From assembly GCF_012349115.1 (NCBI RefSeq), contig NZ_PQIG01000144.1, forward strand, positions 124,001 through 188,000: a stretch of DNA of 64,000 nt, given 5' to 3'. This stretch comes from Rhizobium ruizarguesonis (GTDB lineage Bacteria > Pseudomonadota > Alphaproteobacteria > Rhizobiales > Rhizobiaceae). A program made the translations under genes and the position numbers. This document shows positions 16,337 to 27,560 of the stretch, one piece after another. Positions within the stretch are counted from its first letter, which is position 1. Each line of letters begins with the position of its first letter. The notes beneath the pieces were generated by a model. The model was not told the origin of the DNA and made no database searches. It saw only the letters and a program-made list of their open reading frames with translations.

Positions 16337-19300
16337 ATGCCCGCAGTCCAATATCCGTTCATCGATATCGCCGTGCATGCACGGGTACGGGAACGCTTTT
16401 CACGCGGCGAGGCCATGGTGCTGTTTTCGGCCGATCTTGCCCGTCTGCTCTGGGCGAACGGTGCAGGTGCCGAGCTTTTCGACCATTCGGCAGTCTATGA
16501 TTTGCTCGATCAGGGCGTAGACCGCGCCGACATAACCTTCCGCCAACTGGAAACGGCGGCGCGCCAGCTCACCGATATCGGCGACAGCCGCAGCCTGATC
16601 ATCCGCGTTGCCAAGGGCTTTCAGCGTGCGCAGGTACAGGCGGCTGCCGAACTGATCCGGCTTTCCCAGGGCGAAAAGGCCATCCTGTTTTCAGTGCCGA
16701 TCTCGGCAAAGCCGCTCGCAGCCGGCGCATCGGCGGCCCAGATGCTGCAGGGACTTGATGATCCCGATACGCATATGGCGGTGATCGGCGCCAATGGCGA
16801 GGTCATCGCGGCTTCGCCGGGCTTTGCCTCGCTCGGGATCTCCGAGCAGACGGCAAAGACCTTGATCAACCTTGCCGGCGCACATCCCGACCGGTTGGTG
16901 AAGCGTCCCGTCGCCACCGCCAGAGGCAATCTTCCGGCCGCCGTCGGCAAGCTCAGCGACGATCCGGCGCTCAATCTGCTCTTTGCCGTGGAGACTGCGG
17001 TCGGTCATCTCGACCCGATCGATACGCCCGCGCTCGACCCAGTCGATGCGCCCGCACAGGAAGAAAGCGTGCCGCCTGCCGAAGCGCTTCAGGACGAGCC
17101 TGTCGCCGCGACAGGCTTCACCGAGATCATCGAGGCGGTCTCGGGGATCGAAGAAGTCGAGGAGACACTCGAGGAGATCGCCGGCGAAAGCGAACAGCCG
17201 GCCGAGACAGCTGTTGCATCCGCAGACGAGGCGGTTGACGATGGGTTTTATCCTGCCGTGGATGCGGAGCCGGAGAGTGACGACGGCATGATCGATAGCA
17301 GCGCGGCTGAGGCCTACGAGCCCGCCGCGGTCGAGGACGATTTGGCCTCCGTTGCCGAGACGGTGGAACCGCCTGTTGAAGCCCGCGAAACGCCTATCGA
17401 AGACACGCCGGATGCGGTCCATGAAGAGCCCGTCATCGTAACGCCCGTGATCCCCGACGTACCCCCTGCCCCTGAGCTTGCGGCTGAGCCCGGCTTCGTC
17501 TTCAGGCCGAACAGCCGCGCCACGCGCTTCGTCTGGAAGATCGACGCCGAAGGCCGGTTCAACGAGGTCAGCCACGAATTTGCCGAGGCCGTCGGTCCGC
17601 ATGCGTCCGACATTATCGGCTCTGGCTTCGGCGATGTCGCCGCCCTCTTCAATCTCGATCCTGACGGCAAGCTTTCGGAGGCGCTCGCCCGCCGCGACAC
17701 GTGGTCGGGCAAGACAATCCACTGGCCGGTCGAAGGCACCAGCCTCGTCGTTCCGGTCGATTTGGCGGCGCTGCCGACCTATACCCGTAACCGCGACTTC
17801 GATGGGTTCCGCGGCTTCGGCGTCGTCCGGCTTTCCGATGCCCAGGAAGATCCACTGGCGCTCGGTCTGACACTCGGCCCCAACGGCATCGGCCATGATG
17901 CAGCGAGCCTCGGCCCGCCTGCCGAGACCGTTGCCGAGGTGGTACACGAAGCGGAGATAGCGCTTGAAGAGCCCCTGATCGAGCCCGCCCTGACGCAAGA
18001 GGTCGAGGATCAGGCGCCGCAGACGGAGCCAGCGCCGGAAGAGATTGCCACCGAGCAGGCGGCCATCGAGACACCTGCCCCAGAAAGTGCTGCAGAAAAA
18101 GTGGAAGGCAGCGCCGATGCCGGCGACGTTTCCGCCGCCGAGCCCGCAGCCGATCTTCCGCAAGAACCGCCGGCGCTTCGCATTTCGGAAACGCCCAATC
18201 GCCGCTTCTCCGACAAGATCATTCAGCTCCACAACAGCGGTGCCGGGCTGACGGCCGCCGAACAGGCCAATTTCCGCGAGATCGCCAAACGCCTCGAAGC
18301 CTTCGGAGCCAACAAGGACGGGCCTGCCGTCCCGGCGCCGGTGGAACCCGCCGTCACTGAAACCGCCGGCTTCGAAAAACCCTCCGGACCCGAAGAGTTC
18401 GAGGCCGAAATACCCGCCGTCGAGAAGGCGGAAACACCGTCGCTCGAGGAAATGGCGCCGCTGGAGGCGATCTTCGAGAATGCCGTCGAGGCCGAGCGCG
18501 AAGACGTCGTCGTCGCCGAAGAGCCTTCAATCATCGCCGAGGACGAGGCGACGGAAGGGCTTGAGGAGACGGTCAGCCAGATCGAGGTTCTCACAAGCTT
18601 CATCCCGCCGCGCGTCAAGATGACGGACGGGCTTTCGGTGGGCACGGTCGACCAGCTGCCTGTTGCCGTGCTCATTCATATCGGCGATGCGCTGATTCAT
18701 GCCAATCCGGAATTCATGCGGCTGACGGGCTACGGCACGCTCGAGGCATTGCGCGAGGTGGGCGGCATCGAAGCCCTGCTGCAGCGCCGCGAACTCGAGG
18801 AAAAGTCGGTCGGCTCCGGCACCATGATGCTCGTCAAGGCCGATGATACGCTGGCGCCGGTGACCGCGCGGCTACAATCGGTGCGCTGGGAAGACGCCAA
18901 CGCATTGATGCTGGCGCTGATGCCGGTGGAAGGCAAGGAAGATGGCCGCGGGGAAGCAAACCGGTCCGAGGGCCGTTCCGAAGGCCGCCCCGAGCGGATG
19001 GTCGAGAAGGTCGCCAAGCTTCAGGTCGAAGTGGAAGAATTGCGCTCGATCCTGGAAACGGCGACCGATGGCGTCGTCGTCATCGGCACCGAGGGCGACA
19101 TCCGCTCGATGAACCGGTCGGCCAGTGCGCTTTTCAATTACGACGAGCAGGAGACGCGCGGCAAACCCTTCGTCATGCTGTTTGCCCATGAGAGCCAGAA
19201 GGCGGTGATCGACTATCTGAACGGCCTCTCCGGCCATGGCGTGGCGAGTGTGCTGAACGACGGGCGTGAAGTGATCGGCCGCGAGGCCGCCGGCGGCTTC

Positions 19301-20140
19301 GTGCCGCTGTTCATGACGATGGGCCAGCTCACCTCCTCCAACGGCTATTGCGCCGTCATCCGCGATATCACCCAGTGGAAGCGCACCGAGGACGAGCTGC
19401 GCAATGCCAAGGGCGCGGCCGAAACCGCCAACGCCCACAAGACCGATTTCCTCGCCCGTGTCAGCCACGAGATCCGCACGCCGCTCAACGCCATTATCGG
19501 CTTTTCCGACATGATGGCGGGCGAGCGCTTCGGCCCGATCGGCCATCCGCGTTATATCGAATATGCCAATGATATCGGCCGCTCCGGCCGGCACGTCCTC
19601 GACATCGTCAACGACCTGCTCGACATTTCGAAGATCGAAGCGGGCGAGATGGATCTCGATTTTGATGCCGTCGGTCTCAACGAGGCTGTCTCTGAGGCCG
19701 TGGCGCTGATACAGCCGCAGGCGAATGGCCAGCGCGTCATCATCCGCACCGCGCTGTCGCAATCGGTGCCCGATGTCGTGGCCGATCTACGCTCGATTAA
19801 GCAGATCGCCCTGAACATCCTGTCGAACGCCATCCGCTTCACCCCATCGGGCGGGCAGATCGTCGTTTCCACGTCCTATGAGACCAATGGCAGCGTCGTC
19901 CTCAGGGTCCGCGATACCGGCATCGGCATGACGCGCGGCGAACTCGACCAGGCGATGAAGCCGTTCCGGCAGGTCTCCTCGACCCAATCGCGCCATCGCG
20001 GCGACGGCACCGGGCTCGGCCTGCCGCTGACCAAGGCGATGGTGGATGCCAACCGGGCAACGTTCTCGATCAACTCGACGCCGAACGAGGGCACGCTCGT
20101 CGAGATCACCTTCCCGTCGCAGCGGGTGCTGGCCGGCTAG
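16337..20140 (+). CDS. Large multi-PAS sensor histidine kinase, PdhS/PleC-like
   Basis: 1267 aa with no evident membrane segment, so probably cytoplasmic. An N-terminal sensory domain (1-220) is followed by a long Glu/Ala/Pro-rich acidic linker (about 220-390), a PAS-like domain near 395-500, a second acidic linker (about 520-720), and PAS domains near 770 and 900. The HisKA box is RVSHEIRTPLNA with His1044. The HATPase has NILSNA, DTGIGM (Asp1193) and GTGLGLPL. No receiver domain is present. The layout and kinase core resemble the Brucella/rhizobial PdhS-PleC-DivJ kinases that act on the cell-cycle regulator DivK. That assignment is tentative; another PAS kinase is possible. Divergent from phaP. 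Confidence 0.82.
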   Translation: MPAVQYPFIDIAVHARVRERFSRGEAMVLFSADLARLLWANGAGAELFDHSAVYDLLDQGVDRADITFRQLETAARQLTDIGDSRSLIIRVAKGFQRAQVQAAAELIRLSQGEKAILFSVPISAKPLAAGASAAQMLQGLDDPDTHMAVIGANGEVIAASPGFASLGISEQTAKTLINLAGAHPDRLVKRPVATARGNLPAAVGKLSDDPALNLLFAVETAVGHLDPIDTPALDPVDAPAQEESVPPAEALQDEPVAATGFTEIIEAVSGIEEVEETLEEIAGESEQPAETAVASADEAVDDGFYPAVDAEPESDDGMIDSSAAEAYEPAAVEDDLASVAETVEPPVEARETPIEDTPDAVHEEPVIVTPVIPDVPPAPELAAEPGFVFRPNSRATRFVWKIDAEGRFNEVSHEFAEAVGPHASDIIGSGFGDVAALFNLDPDGKLSEALARRDTWSGKTIHWPVEGTSLVVPVDLAALPTYTRNRDFDGFRGFGVVRLSDAQEDPLALGLTLGPNGIGHDAASLGPPAETVAEVVHEAEIALEEPLIEPALTQEVEDQAPQTEPAPEEIATEQAAIETPAPESAAEKVEGSADAGDVSAAEPAADLPQEPPALRISETPNRRFSDKIIQLHNSGAGLTAAEQANFREIAKRLEAFGANKDGPAVPAPVEPAVTETAGFEKPSGPEEFEAEIPAVEKAETPSLEEMAPLEAIFENAVEAEREDVVVAEEPSIIAEDEATEGLEETVSQIEVLTSFIPPRVKMTDGLSVGTVDQLPVAVLIHIGDALIHANPEFMRLTGYGTLEALREVGGIEALLQRRELEEKSVGSGTMMLVKADDTLAPVTARLQSVRWEDANALMLALMPVEGKEDGRGEANRSEGRSEGRPERMVEKVAKLQVEVEELRSILETATDGVVVIGTEGDIRSMNRSASALFNYDEQETRGKPFVMLFAHESQKAVIDYLNGLSGHGVASVLNDGREVIGREAAGGFVPLFMTMGQLTSSNGYCAVIRDITQWKRTEDELRNAKGAAETANAHKTDFLARVSHEIRTPLNAIIGFSDMMAGERFGPIGHPRYIEYANDIGRSGRHVLDIVNDLLDISKIEAGEMDLDFDAVGLNEAVSEAVALIQPQANGQRVIIRTALSQSVPDVVADLRSIKQIALNILSNAIRFTPSGGQIVVSTSYETNGSVVLRVRDTGIGMTRGELDQAMKPFRQVSSTQSRHRGDGTGLGLPLTKAMVDANRATFSINSTPNEGTLVEITFPSQRVLAG

Positions 20141-20175
20141 AGCCGCGCTTTGCGCGTCTGAAAAGACGCACGGCG
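20141..20175. repeat. Short palindromic intergenic repeat, copy 1
   Basis: A hairpin with GCGCGTCT/AGACGCAC arms around GAAA. The 28-nt stretch 20148-20175 matches 22511-22538 with one mismatch. It sits directly after the kinase stop. Confidence 0.65.
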
Positions 20176-20194
20176 GTGTAAGCGCATAAAGAAA

Positions 20195-20213
20195 AGGCAG
20201 CCAGAGGCTGCCT
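20195..20213 (-). terminator. Hairpin terminator downstream of acetoacetyl-CoA synthetase
   Basis: The stem AGGCAGCC/GGCTGCCT has a 3-nt loop. On the minus strand it is followed by TTTTCTTTATG, a typical T-run. It lies about 190 nt after the acsA2 stop, so it ends either that mRNA or a separate small transcript from 20214-20399. On the plus strand it is a weaker terminator for the kinase. Confidence 0.7.
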
Positions 20214-20399
20214 AGAATTTGGTGCTGTTCAACAAGAGCTCAGTCGATCAACGTCATGTTTCGGAGGCCAGAAGGCCCCAGGCCGCCTCGTTCATGTGCG
20301 ACCCCCAAGATGGCTTCACCTTTGACAAACCTTTCTTAACGAAAGGTTTCCATGACAGGAGATTGATAGAGGGTGAAAGCTTGTAGTTTCCGATCGCTG
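20214..20399 (-). other. Unexplained 186-bp 3' region after acetoacetyl-CoA synthetase
   Basis: On the minus strand it holds a perfect 9-bp hairpin (AAACCTTTC at 20327-20335 with 20341-20349) and a short frame ending in HMNEAAWGLLASET. The T-run terminator at 20195-20213 follows. It could be a long 3' UTR, a small RNA with its own terminator, or a tiny coding gene. No family is recognised. Confidence 0.35.
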
Positions 20400-22352
<1,953 letters not shown>

Positions 22353-22388
22353 TCAATCCTCCTCCCCAATGCCGTCCTTATATCATGC

Positions 22389-22402
22389 TGCATTGCATTA
22401 TA
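22389..22402 (-). promoter_or_regulatory. TGCANTGCA box and -10-like element upstream of acsA2
   Basis: TGCATTGCA occupies 22389-22397 and directly abuts a perfect TATAAT on the minus strand (22397-22402). This places the box across the likely start of transcription, as for a repressor site. No good -35 is seen at 17 bp. Confidence 0.55.
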
Positions 22403-22430
22403 AAGCGCGGAACCGACGCGATCCGTCGCC

Positions 22431-22482
22431 TGGAGCATGATGCCGAAAAGTGTGAGCGGTTTTCGGACGACATCATGCTCCA
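22431..22482. repeat. RIME-like palindromic mosaic element
   Basis: The outer arms TGGAGCATGATG (22431-22442) and its complement (22471-22482) enclose an inner CCGAAAA/TTTTCGG palindrome (22443-22449 with 22460-22466) and a GTGTGAGCGG core. Such intergenic palindromes are widespread in Rhizobium genomes. It lies between acsA2 and the asmA-like gene. Confidence 0.75.
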
Positions 22483-22502
22483 ACTATTTAATTGAAAGTG
22501 CT

Positions 22503-22542
22503 ACAGCGTCCTTTGCGCGTCTGAAAAGACGCGCGGCGCTGT
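22503..22542. repeat. Short palindromic intergenic repeat, copy 2
   Basis: Nested inverted repeats: outer ACAGCG/CGCTGT (22503-22508, 22537-22542) and inner GCGCGTCT/AGACGCGC around a GAAA tetraloop. It matches the copy at 20141-20175 over 28 nt with one difference and immediately follows the mosaic element. Confidence 0.68.
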
Positions 22543-22627
22543 CGGGATTTGCATATGCCTGATATTTCCTATATCCGGCGAAATCAGCGCATAACGGGAT
22601 GACCGGCTGAATTTGCCGGCGGAGATC

Positions 22628-24520
22628 ATGAGCACGTCAAGACATCGCAGGTGGCGCAGGAAGATCGGACCCGTTTCGCGCTGGCTTCCGGCCTTCGCCC
22701 GCCTGTCGACGGTATTCCTGCTGATCGCGCTCGCGCTTTTCGTGGCGCTCAGGGTGGCCGCACCCTATCTCATCTCGACCGGCTTCGTGCGCTCCGGCAT
22801 CGAGGACGCACTGTCGAAATGGACGGGCTACCATGCCGAGATCAAGGGCAGTCCGGTTCTCGAATTCTGGCCGACACCGCGCATCACGCTGAACCAGATC
22901 ACCATCCGCCAGCCGCGCGAAAGCGGCGACAAGATGCTCGGCAGCATTGAAAGCCTGTCGGCCGATTTCAGCCTCATCGATGCGTTGCGAGGCCGGACAA
23001 GCTTCCACGAATTCCATTTGGTGCGCCCCAACCTGGCGCTGACGCGCGACGAGAAAGGGCTGATCGACTGGAGTTATGCCGGCCTGCTCGCACGCGCGAT
23101 CAGCGGCGTGCGCTCCGAAAACGGAGCTGAGGTGCTCGCTCCGGATCTCGATGCCGAGATCGGCGCAGTGACGGTCGAGGACGGCACGCTTGTGGTCACC
23201 GACATCAAGTCCGCCAAGACCTATCATTTCGAGAGCGTCACCGCAGATATCGCCTGGCCGAGGCTATCCGGCGCGATCTCGGCGGTCGTCATCGCCCGCA
23301 TCAACGGCGAGGACCTGAAGGTCGATTTCGCCTCGCGCCAGCCGCTGCTCGCCTTTGCCGGCGGGAATGCCGAAACCCGGACGTCGCTCACATCAAACCT
23401 GCTGACCGCGCACTTCCAGGGGATTGCTAGCATCGCCAGCCTTTCGGCCCTTTCCGGCAATATCACCGCCAGCATTCCCGATGTGTCCGCGCTGCTGACG
23501 TGGTCGGGCAAATCGATCCCGGGCATCGCAACGTTGAAGAGCGCTTCGCTGGAATCCGACATCATGTCGTCGGGCAACGGGCTGCGCTTCAACAATCTCA
23601 GTCTCTCGCTGAACGAAGCGAGTGCCACCGGGGTGATGGACCTTTTCACCCAACCCGGCAAACGCCCGAAGATCGGCGGCACGCTCGCCTTCGACCAGAT
23701 GAACCTCAAGCCCTTCCTCGACGCCTTCGCGCTCAGGCTCGCCGCCGGCGAGGCGGAGGAAATCTCCGCTGGCATAGGCGGGCCGCTGCAGGCGCTCGAC
23801 CTCGACGTCAGGCTTTCGGCGCGGCGCGCGCAGATGGGTCTCTTCGAACTTTCCGACGTCGGCGCCAGCGTGATCGTTGCCGGCGGCGAAGCGAAATTCG
23901 ATATTGGCGACAGCCAGTTCGAAGGCGGCGAGATGACCGCGCATCTGGAAGCGACGCAGCGCGACTTCGATGGCGGCGGCAAGCTACAGCTGTCGATCCG
24001 CAATGCCGACTTCGCAGCCCTTGTCGAGCGCCTGCAGCTGAAGGGTCCGCTGCCGCTTGCGACAGGATCACTCGATCTCGACCTGCAGTCGCCGAAGGCG
24101 ATCTGGACGACCGGTCTTGCCGACGTCACCGGCAAGCTGCGTTTCTGGACGGGGGAAGGTACGATTCCGGGCATCGATGCCGCAGCACTCCGGACACAGG
24201 CGGCCGAAAAGCCGTTCTTTCCGCTGAGCGCGGCAGCAGGCGGCGCCTTCGCCTTCAACCAGCTGAACCTTCAGGCCGATTTCGCCAACGGCACCGCCGA
24301 GATGCACGACGCCCATATCGCCGGCGCCACACAGACGCTGACACTTTCCGGCGTCATCACCTATCAGTCGAACGGGCTGGCGCTTTCCGGATCGCTGGAG
24401 GCAACCGATCCGGCCAAGGCGGCGGAGCTGCCGCTTCTGCCGTTCTTCGTCGGCGGTTCATGGCCGAACCCGGTGATCTCACCGGTTCCGCTATTCGGCA
24501 ATACACCCCACGCGCAATGA
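22628..24520 (+). CDS. AsmA-family protein
   Basis: 630 aa. A basic N-terminal region and a single hydrophobic anchor (about residues 25-48, FARLSTVFLLIALALFVALRVA) are followed by the AsmA signature region (ISTGFVRSGIEDALSKWTGYHAEIKGSPVLEFWPTPRITLNQI). A long periplasmic beta-rich body and a C-terminal AsmA-like domain complete it. AsmA/TamB-like proteins act in the periplasm in envelope biogenesis or lipid transport; the specific role is unknown. I chose the ATG at 22628 with GGAG just upstream over a TTG 15 nt earlier. Confidence 0.8.
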   Translation: MSTSRHRRWRRKIGPVSRWLPAFARLSTVFLLIALALFVALRVAAPYLISTGFVRSGIEDALSKWTGYHAEIKGSPVLEFWPTPRITLNQITIRQPRESGDKMLGSIESLSADFSLIDALRGRTSFHEFHLVRPNLALTRDEKGLIDWSYAGLLARAISGVRSENGAEVLAPDLDAEIGAVTVEDGTLVVTDIKSAKTYHFESVTADIAWPRLSGAISAVVIARINGEDLKVDFASRQPLLAFAGGNAETRTSLTSNLLTAHFQGIASIASLSALSGNITASIPDVSALLTWSGKSIPGIATLKSASLESDIMSSGNGLRFNNLSLSLNEASATGVMDLFTQPGKRPKIGGTLAFDQMNLKPFLDAFALRLAAGEAEEISAGIGGPLQALDLDVRLSARRAQMGLFELSDVGASVIVAGGEAKFDIGDSQFEGGEMTAHLEATQRDFDGGGKLQLSIRNADFAALVERLQLKGPLPLATGSLDLDLQSPKAIWTTGLADVTGKLRFWTGEGTIPGIDAAALRTQAAEKPFFPLSAAAGGAFAFNQLNLQADFANGTAEMHDAHIAGATQTLTLSGVITYQSNGLALSGSLEATDPAKAAELPLLPFFVGGSWPNPVISPVPLFGNTPHAQ

Positions 24521-24521
24521 A

Positions 24522-24562
24522 GCATGTCGCGCAAAAGTGTGCAGCGGTTTTGCGCGACATGC
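24522..24562. repeat. RIME-like palindrome with different arms but the same core
   Basis: Perfect 15-bp arms, GCATGTCGCGCAAAA (24522-24536) and its complement (24548-24562), flank GTGTGCAGCGG. The centre AAAAGTGTG(C)AGCGGTTTT is shared with the element at 22431-22482, although the outer arms are unrelated. Located between the asmA-like and potI 3' ends, it could act as a bidirectional 3' hairpin. Confidence 0.75.
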
Positions 24563-24605
24563 GTAAAATAGAGACATAAAGCTCGAGGAGCACGCGCTTT
24601 AGACC

Positions 24606-25424
24606 TCACGCACCGGCCGCAGCGGCGCGCTCGTCCCTCTGTCGCTGCGTTTCGCGGCGCTTGGTGACGATTGAGGCGCAGATGACGCCGAAGGCGACGA
24701 CGCCGATCAGGATCGTGCACACCGCATTGATCTCGGGCGTCACGCCAAGGCGGACCTGGCTGTAGATCCTCATCGGCAGCGTGGTGGCGCCAGGCCCCGA
24801 GGTGAAGCTCGCAATCACCAGATCGTCAAGTGACAGGGTGAAGGCCAGGATCCAGCCGGAGAGCACGGCGGGCGCGATGATCGGCAGGGTGATCTCGAAG
24901 AAAGTGCGCACCGGCGGCGCGCCGAGATCCTGGGCCGCTTCCTCGATCGAATGATCGAAACTCAGCAGGCGCGACTGCACGACGACGGCGACGAAGCACA
25001 TGGTCAGCGTCGTATGCGCGAGCGTGATCGTCCAGAAACCACGGTCGAGACCGATCGCCACAAAGAGCAGCAGCAATGACAGGCCGGTGATGACCTCCGG
25101 CATGACGAGCGGGGCATAGACCATGCCCGAAAACAGCATGCGGCCGCGAAAGCGGGTGTAGCGCACCAATGTCAGCGCCGCCATCGTGCCGAGGATGGTT
25201 GCCAACGTCGCCGACAGCAGCCCGACGCGCAGCGTCACCCAGGCAGCGTCGAGCAAGGCCTGATTGCTCATCAACGAGACATACCATTTCGTCGAGAAGC
25301 CGCCCCAGACGGTCACGAGTTTGGATTCGTTGAAGGAAAAAATCACCAGAAGCACGATCGGCAGATAGAGGAAGGCGAAGCCGAGCGTGACGGAGACGAT
25401 GTTGAAGCGGGTCCATTTCAGCAT
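24606..25424 (-). CDS. potI: Putrescine/polyamine ABC transporter permease PotI
   Basis: 272 aa with about six hydrophobic segments. The N-terminus YLPIVLLVIFSFNESKLVTVWGGFSTKWY and the coupling loop EEAAQDLGAPPVRTFFEITLP match PotC/PotI permeases. Last gene of potFGHI; it starts 3 nt after potH. Confidence 0.92.
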   Translation of the reverse strand: MLKWTRFNIVSVTLGFAFLYLPIVLLVIFSFNESKLVTVWGGFSTKWYVSLMSNQALLDAAWVTLRVGLLSATLATILGTMAALTLVRYTRFRGRMLFSGMVYAPLVMPEVITGLSLLLLFVAIGLDRGFWTITLAHTTLTMCFVAVVVQSRLLSFDHSIEEAAQDLGAPPVRTFFEITLPIIAPAVLSGWILAFTLSLDDLVIASFTSGPGATTLPMRIYSQVRLGVTPEINAVCTILIGVVAFGVICASIVTKRRETQRQRDERAAAAGA

Positions 25425-25427
25425 GGT

Positions 25428-26339
25428 TTATTTCCCCCGCTCTTCGGCTTTGGCCTGGACATTCTGGAAGAAGACAATCGGGATGACCAGGATCAGCAAC
25501 AGGATGGTTGCCACCGCCGAGGACACCGGCCAGTCGCGATTGGAATTGAACTCGTTCCACAGTGTCTTGCCGATCATCAGCGTCTGCGACCCGCCGAGCA
25601 GATCGGGGATGACGAATTCGCCGACGGCCGGGATGAAGACCAGCATGCAGCCGGCCACCACGCCGGGGATCGACAGCGGGAAGGTGACGCGCCAGAAGGC
25701 GGTGATCGGCGGGCAGCCGAGATCCTGTGCGGCTTCGATCAGCGTGCCGTCCATCTTCTCCAGCGCCGAGTAAAGCGGCAGCACCATGAAGGGCAGATAG
25801 GAATAGACGATGCCGATGTAGACGGCGGTATTGGTGTTGAGGATGATCAGCGGCGTGTCGATGAGGTGCAGCGACAGCAGCAGCTGGTTGAACAGCCCCT
25901 CCGGCTTGAGGATGGCGATCCAGGCGTAGACGCGGATCAGGAAGCTCGTCCAGAAGGGCAGGATGACGAGCATCACCAGCGTCGGCCGCAGGCCACGTGG
26001 CGCCTGCGCCATGCCGTAGGCGATCGGATAGGCGATCAGCAGCGTCAGGAAGGTGGAGATCGCGGCGATCACCACGCTCGACACATAGGCGTTGAAATAG
26101 AGCGGGTCGTCGGTGAGGTAGGTGTAATTGTCGAGGGAGAATTCGCCGATCTTGCTTAAGAGGCCGGCCCAGCCGTCGGCGAAGGAAAAGACAGGCTCAT
26201 AGGGCGGCATAGCGATCGCCGTCGTCGACATCGAAATGCGGAAGACGATGAAGAAGGGCGCCAGGAAGAAGAGCAGCAGCCAGGCGTAAGGGATGACGAT
26301 GACGAGGCGATTGTAGAGGCCGGACGTGAACTTGCCCAT
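25428..26339 (-). CDS. potH: Putrescine/polyamine ABC transporter permease PotH
   Basis: 303 aa, PotB/PotH-type. A cytoplasmic N-terminus is followed by a TM segment (VIVIPYAWLLLFFLAPFFIVFRIS), several further hydrophobic segments and the loop EAAQDLGCPPITAFWRVTFP. It forms the channel with PotI. The ATG is 4 nt past the potG stop, within a tightly packed operon. Confidence 0.92.
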   Translation of the reverse strand: MGKFTSGLYNRLVIVIPYAWLLLFFLAPFFIVFRISMSTTAIAMPPYEPVFSFADGWAGLLSKIGEFSLDNYTYLTDDPLYFNAYVSSVVIAAISTFLTLLIAYPIAYGMAQAPRGLRPTLVMLVILPFWTSFLIRVYAWIAILKPEGLFNQLLLSLHLIDTPLIILNTNTAVYIGIVYSYLPFMVLPLYSALEKMDGTLIEAAQDLGCPPITAFWRVTFPLSIPGVVAGCMLVFIPAVGEFVIPDLLGGSQTLMIGKTLWNEFNSNRDWPVSSAVATILLLILVIPIVFFQNVQAKAEERGK

Positions 26340-26343
26340 GATG

Positions 26344-27486
26344 TCAATCCTTCAGCAGGACGCCGGCATTCTCGTCGAAGGAGACCCAGACTTCCTGATC
26401 GTAGGTGAAGGGGTCGTCGACGGAGCGCTGCGCATTGAGGGACGAGGCCTTGACGACGTTGCCGCTTTGCAATTTCACATGGAAGACGGTCATGTCGCCG
26501 AGATAGGCGATATCCCAGAGTTCGCCTCTGGCGGCGTTGACGGAGGCGTTGGCGGGCGCTGTGCGCCCGACCCGCATCTTTTCCGGCCGGATGGCGAAGC
26601 CGACGGCGCTGCCTGCGGAGGGCGTCTCGGCGGCAGCGACCCGCACGCTGAAGCCGCTGTCGATTGATATCTCGACGGTGCCGTTGCCCGATGAGGCGAC
26701 CTTGCCGTCGAAAATGTTCACATCGCCGATGAAATCGGCGACGAAGCGGCAATTCGGCGCCTCGTAGATTTCGGCCGGCGTCGCCACCTGCACGACCTTG
26801 CCGTGGCTCATGACGGCGATACGGTCGGCCATGGTCATCGCCTCTTCCTGGTCGTGGGTGACGACGACGAAGGTGAGGCCGAGATTCTGCTGCAGGTCCA
26901 TCAGCTCGAACTGGGTTTCCTCGCGCAGCTTCTTGTCGAGCGCGCCGAGCGGTTCGTCGAGCAGCAGCACCTTCGGGCGCTTGGCGAGCGAGCGGGCCAG
27001 CGCCACGCGCTGGCGCTGGCCGCCGGAAAGCTGGTTCGGCTTGCGGGAGGCAAATTGCTCCAGCTTGACGAGCTTCAACATCTGCAAGACGCGGTCGGTC
27101 ATCTCGTCCTTCGCCATGCCGTCCTGTTTCAGGCCGAAGGCGATGTTCTTCTCGACCGTCATGTGCGGGAAAAGCGCATAGGACTGGAACATCATGTTGA
27201 CGGGGCGCCGATAGGGCGGCGTGCCGGCCATGTCGGTGCCGTCGAGCACGATTTCGCCCGAGGTCGGCTGCTCGAAGCCGGCGAGCATGCGCAGAAGCGT
27301 CGACTTGCCGCAGCCGGAAGCGCCGAGCAGCGCGAAGAACTCGCGGTGATAAATATCGAGCGACAGGTTATCGACGGCGGTGAAATCACCGAAACGCTTG
27401 GTGACGTTCTTGATTGAAATAAAGGGCTTGGCGGACGGATCGGTCCAAGGTGCGAAAGAGCGGCGAATATTGCCTAGAGACTTCAT
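26344..27486 (-). CDS. potG: Polyamine ABC transporter ATP-binding protein PotG
   Basis: 380 aa. Walker A GASGCGKST, signature LSGGQRQRVALARSL and Walker B VLLLDEPLGALDKKLRE are present. A C-terminal TOBE regulatory domain (FAIRPEKMRVG...) is typical of PotA/PotG. An N-terminal extension of about 20 residues precedes the ATPase core, as in other PotG proteins. It energises uptake through PotHI. Confidence 0.93.
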   Translation of the reverse strand: MKSLGNIRRSFAPWTDPSAKPFISIKNVTKRFGDFTAVDNLSLDIYHREFFALLGASGCGKSTLLRMLAGFEQPTSGEIVLDGTDMAGTPPYRRPVNMMFQSYALFPHMTVEKNIAFGLKQDGMAKDEMTDRVLQMLKLVKLEQFASRKPNQLSGGQRQRVALARSLAKRPKVLLLDEPLGALDKKLREETQFELMDLQQNLGLTFVVVTHDQEEAMTMADRIAVMSHGKVVQVATPAEIYEAPNCRFVADFIGDVNIFDGKVASSGNGTVEISIDSGFSVRVAAAETPSAGSAVGFAIRPEKMRVGRTAPANASVNAARGELWDIAYLGDMTVFHVKLQSGNVVKASSLNAQRSVDDPFTYDQEVWVSFDENAGVLLKD

Positions 27487-27560
27487 ATTGTTCCCCGAAA
27501 ATACATTATTTTCTTTTGTTCTCGGCTTTTGTTCCCGGCTTCACCCGACCGGAATCGTCA

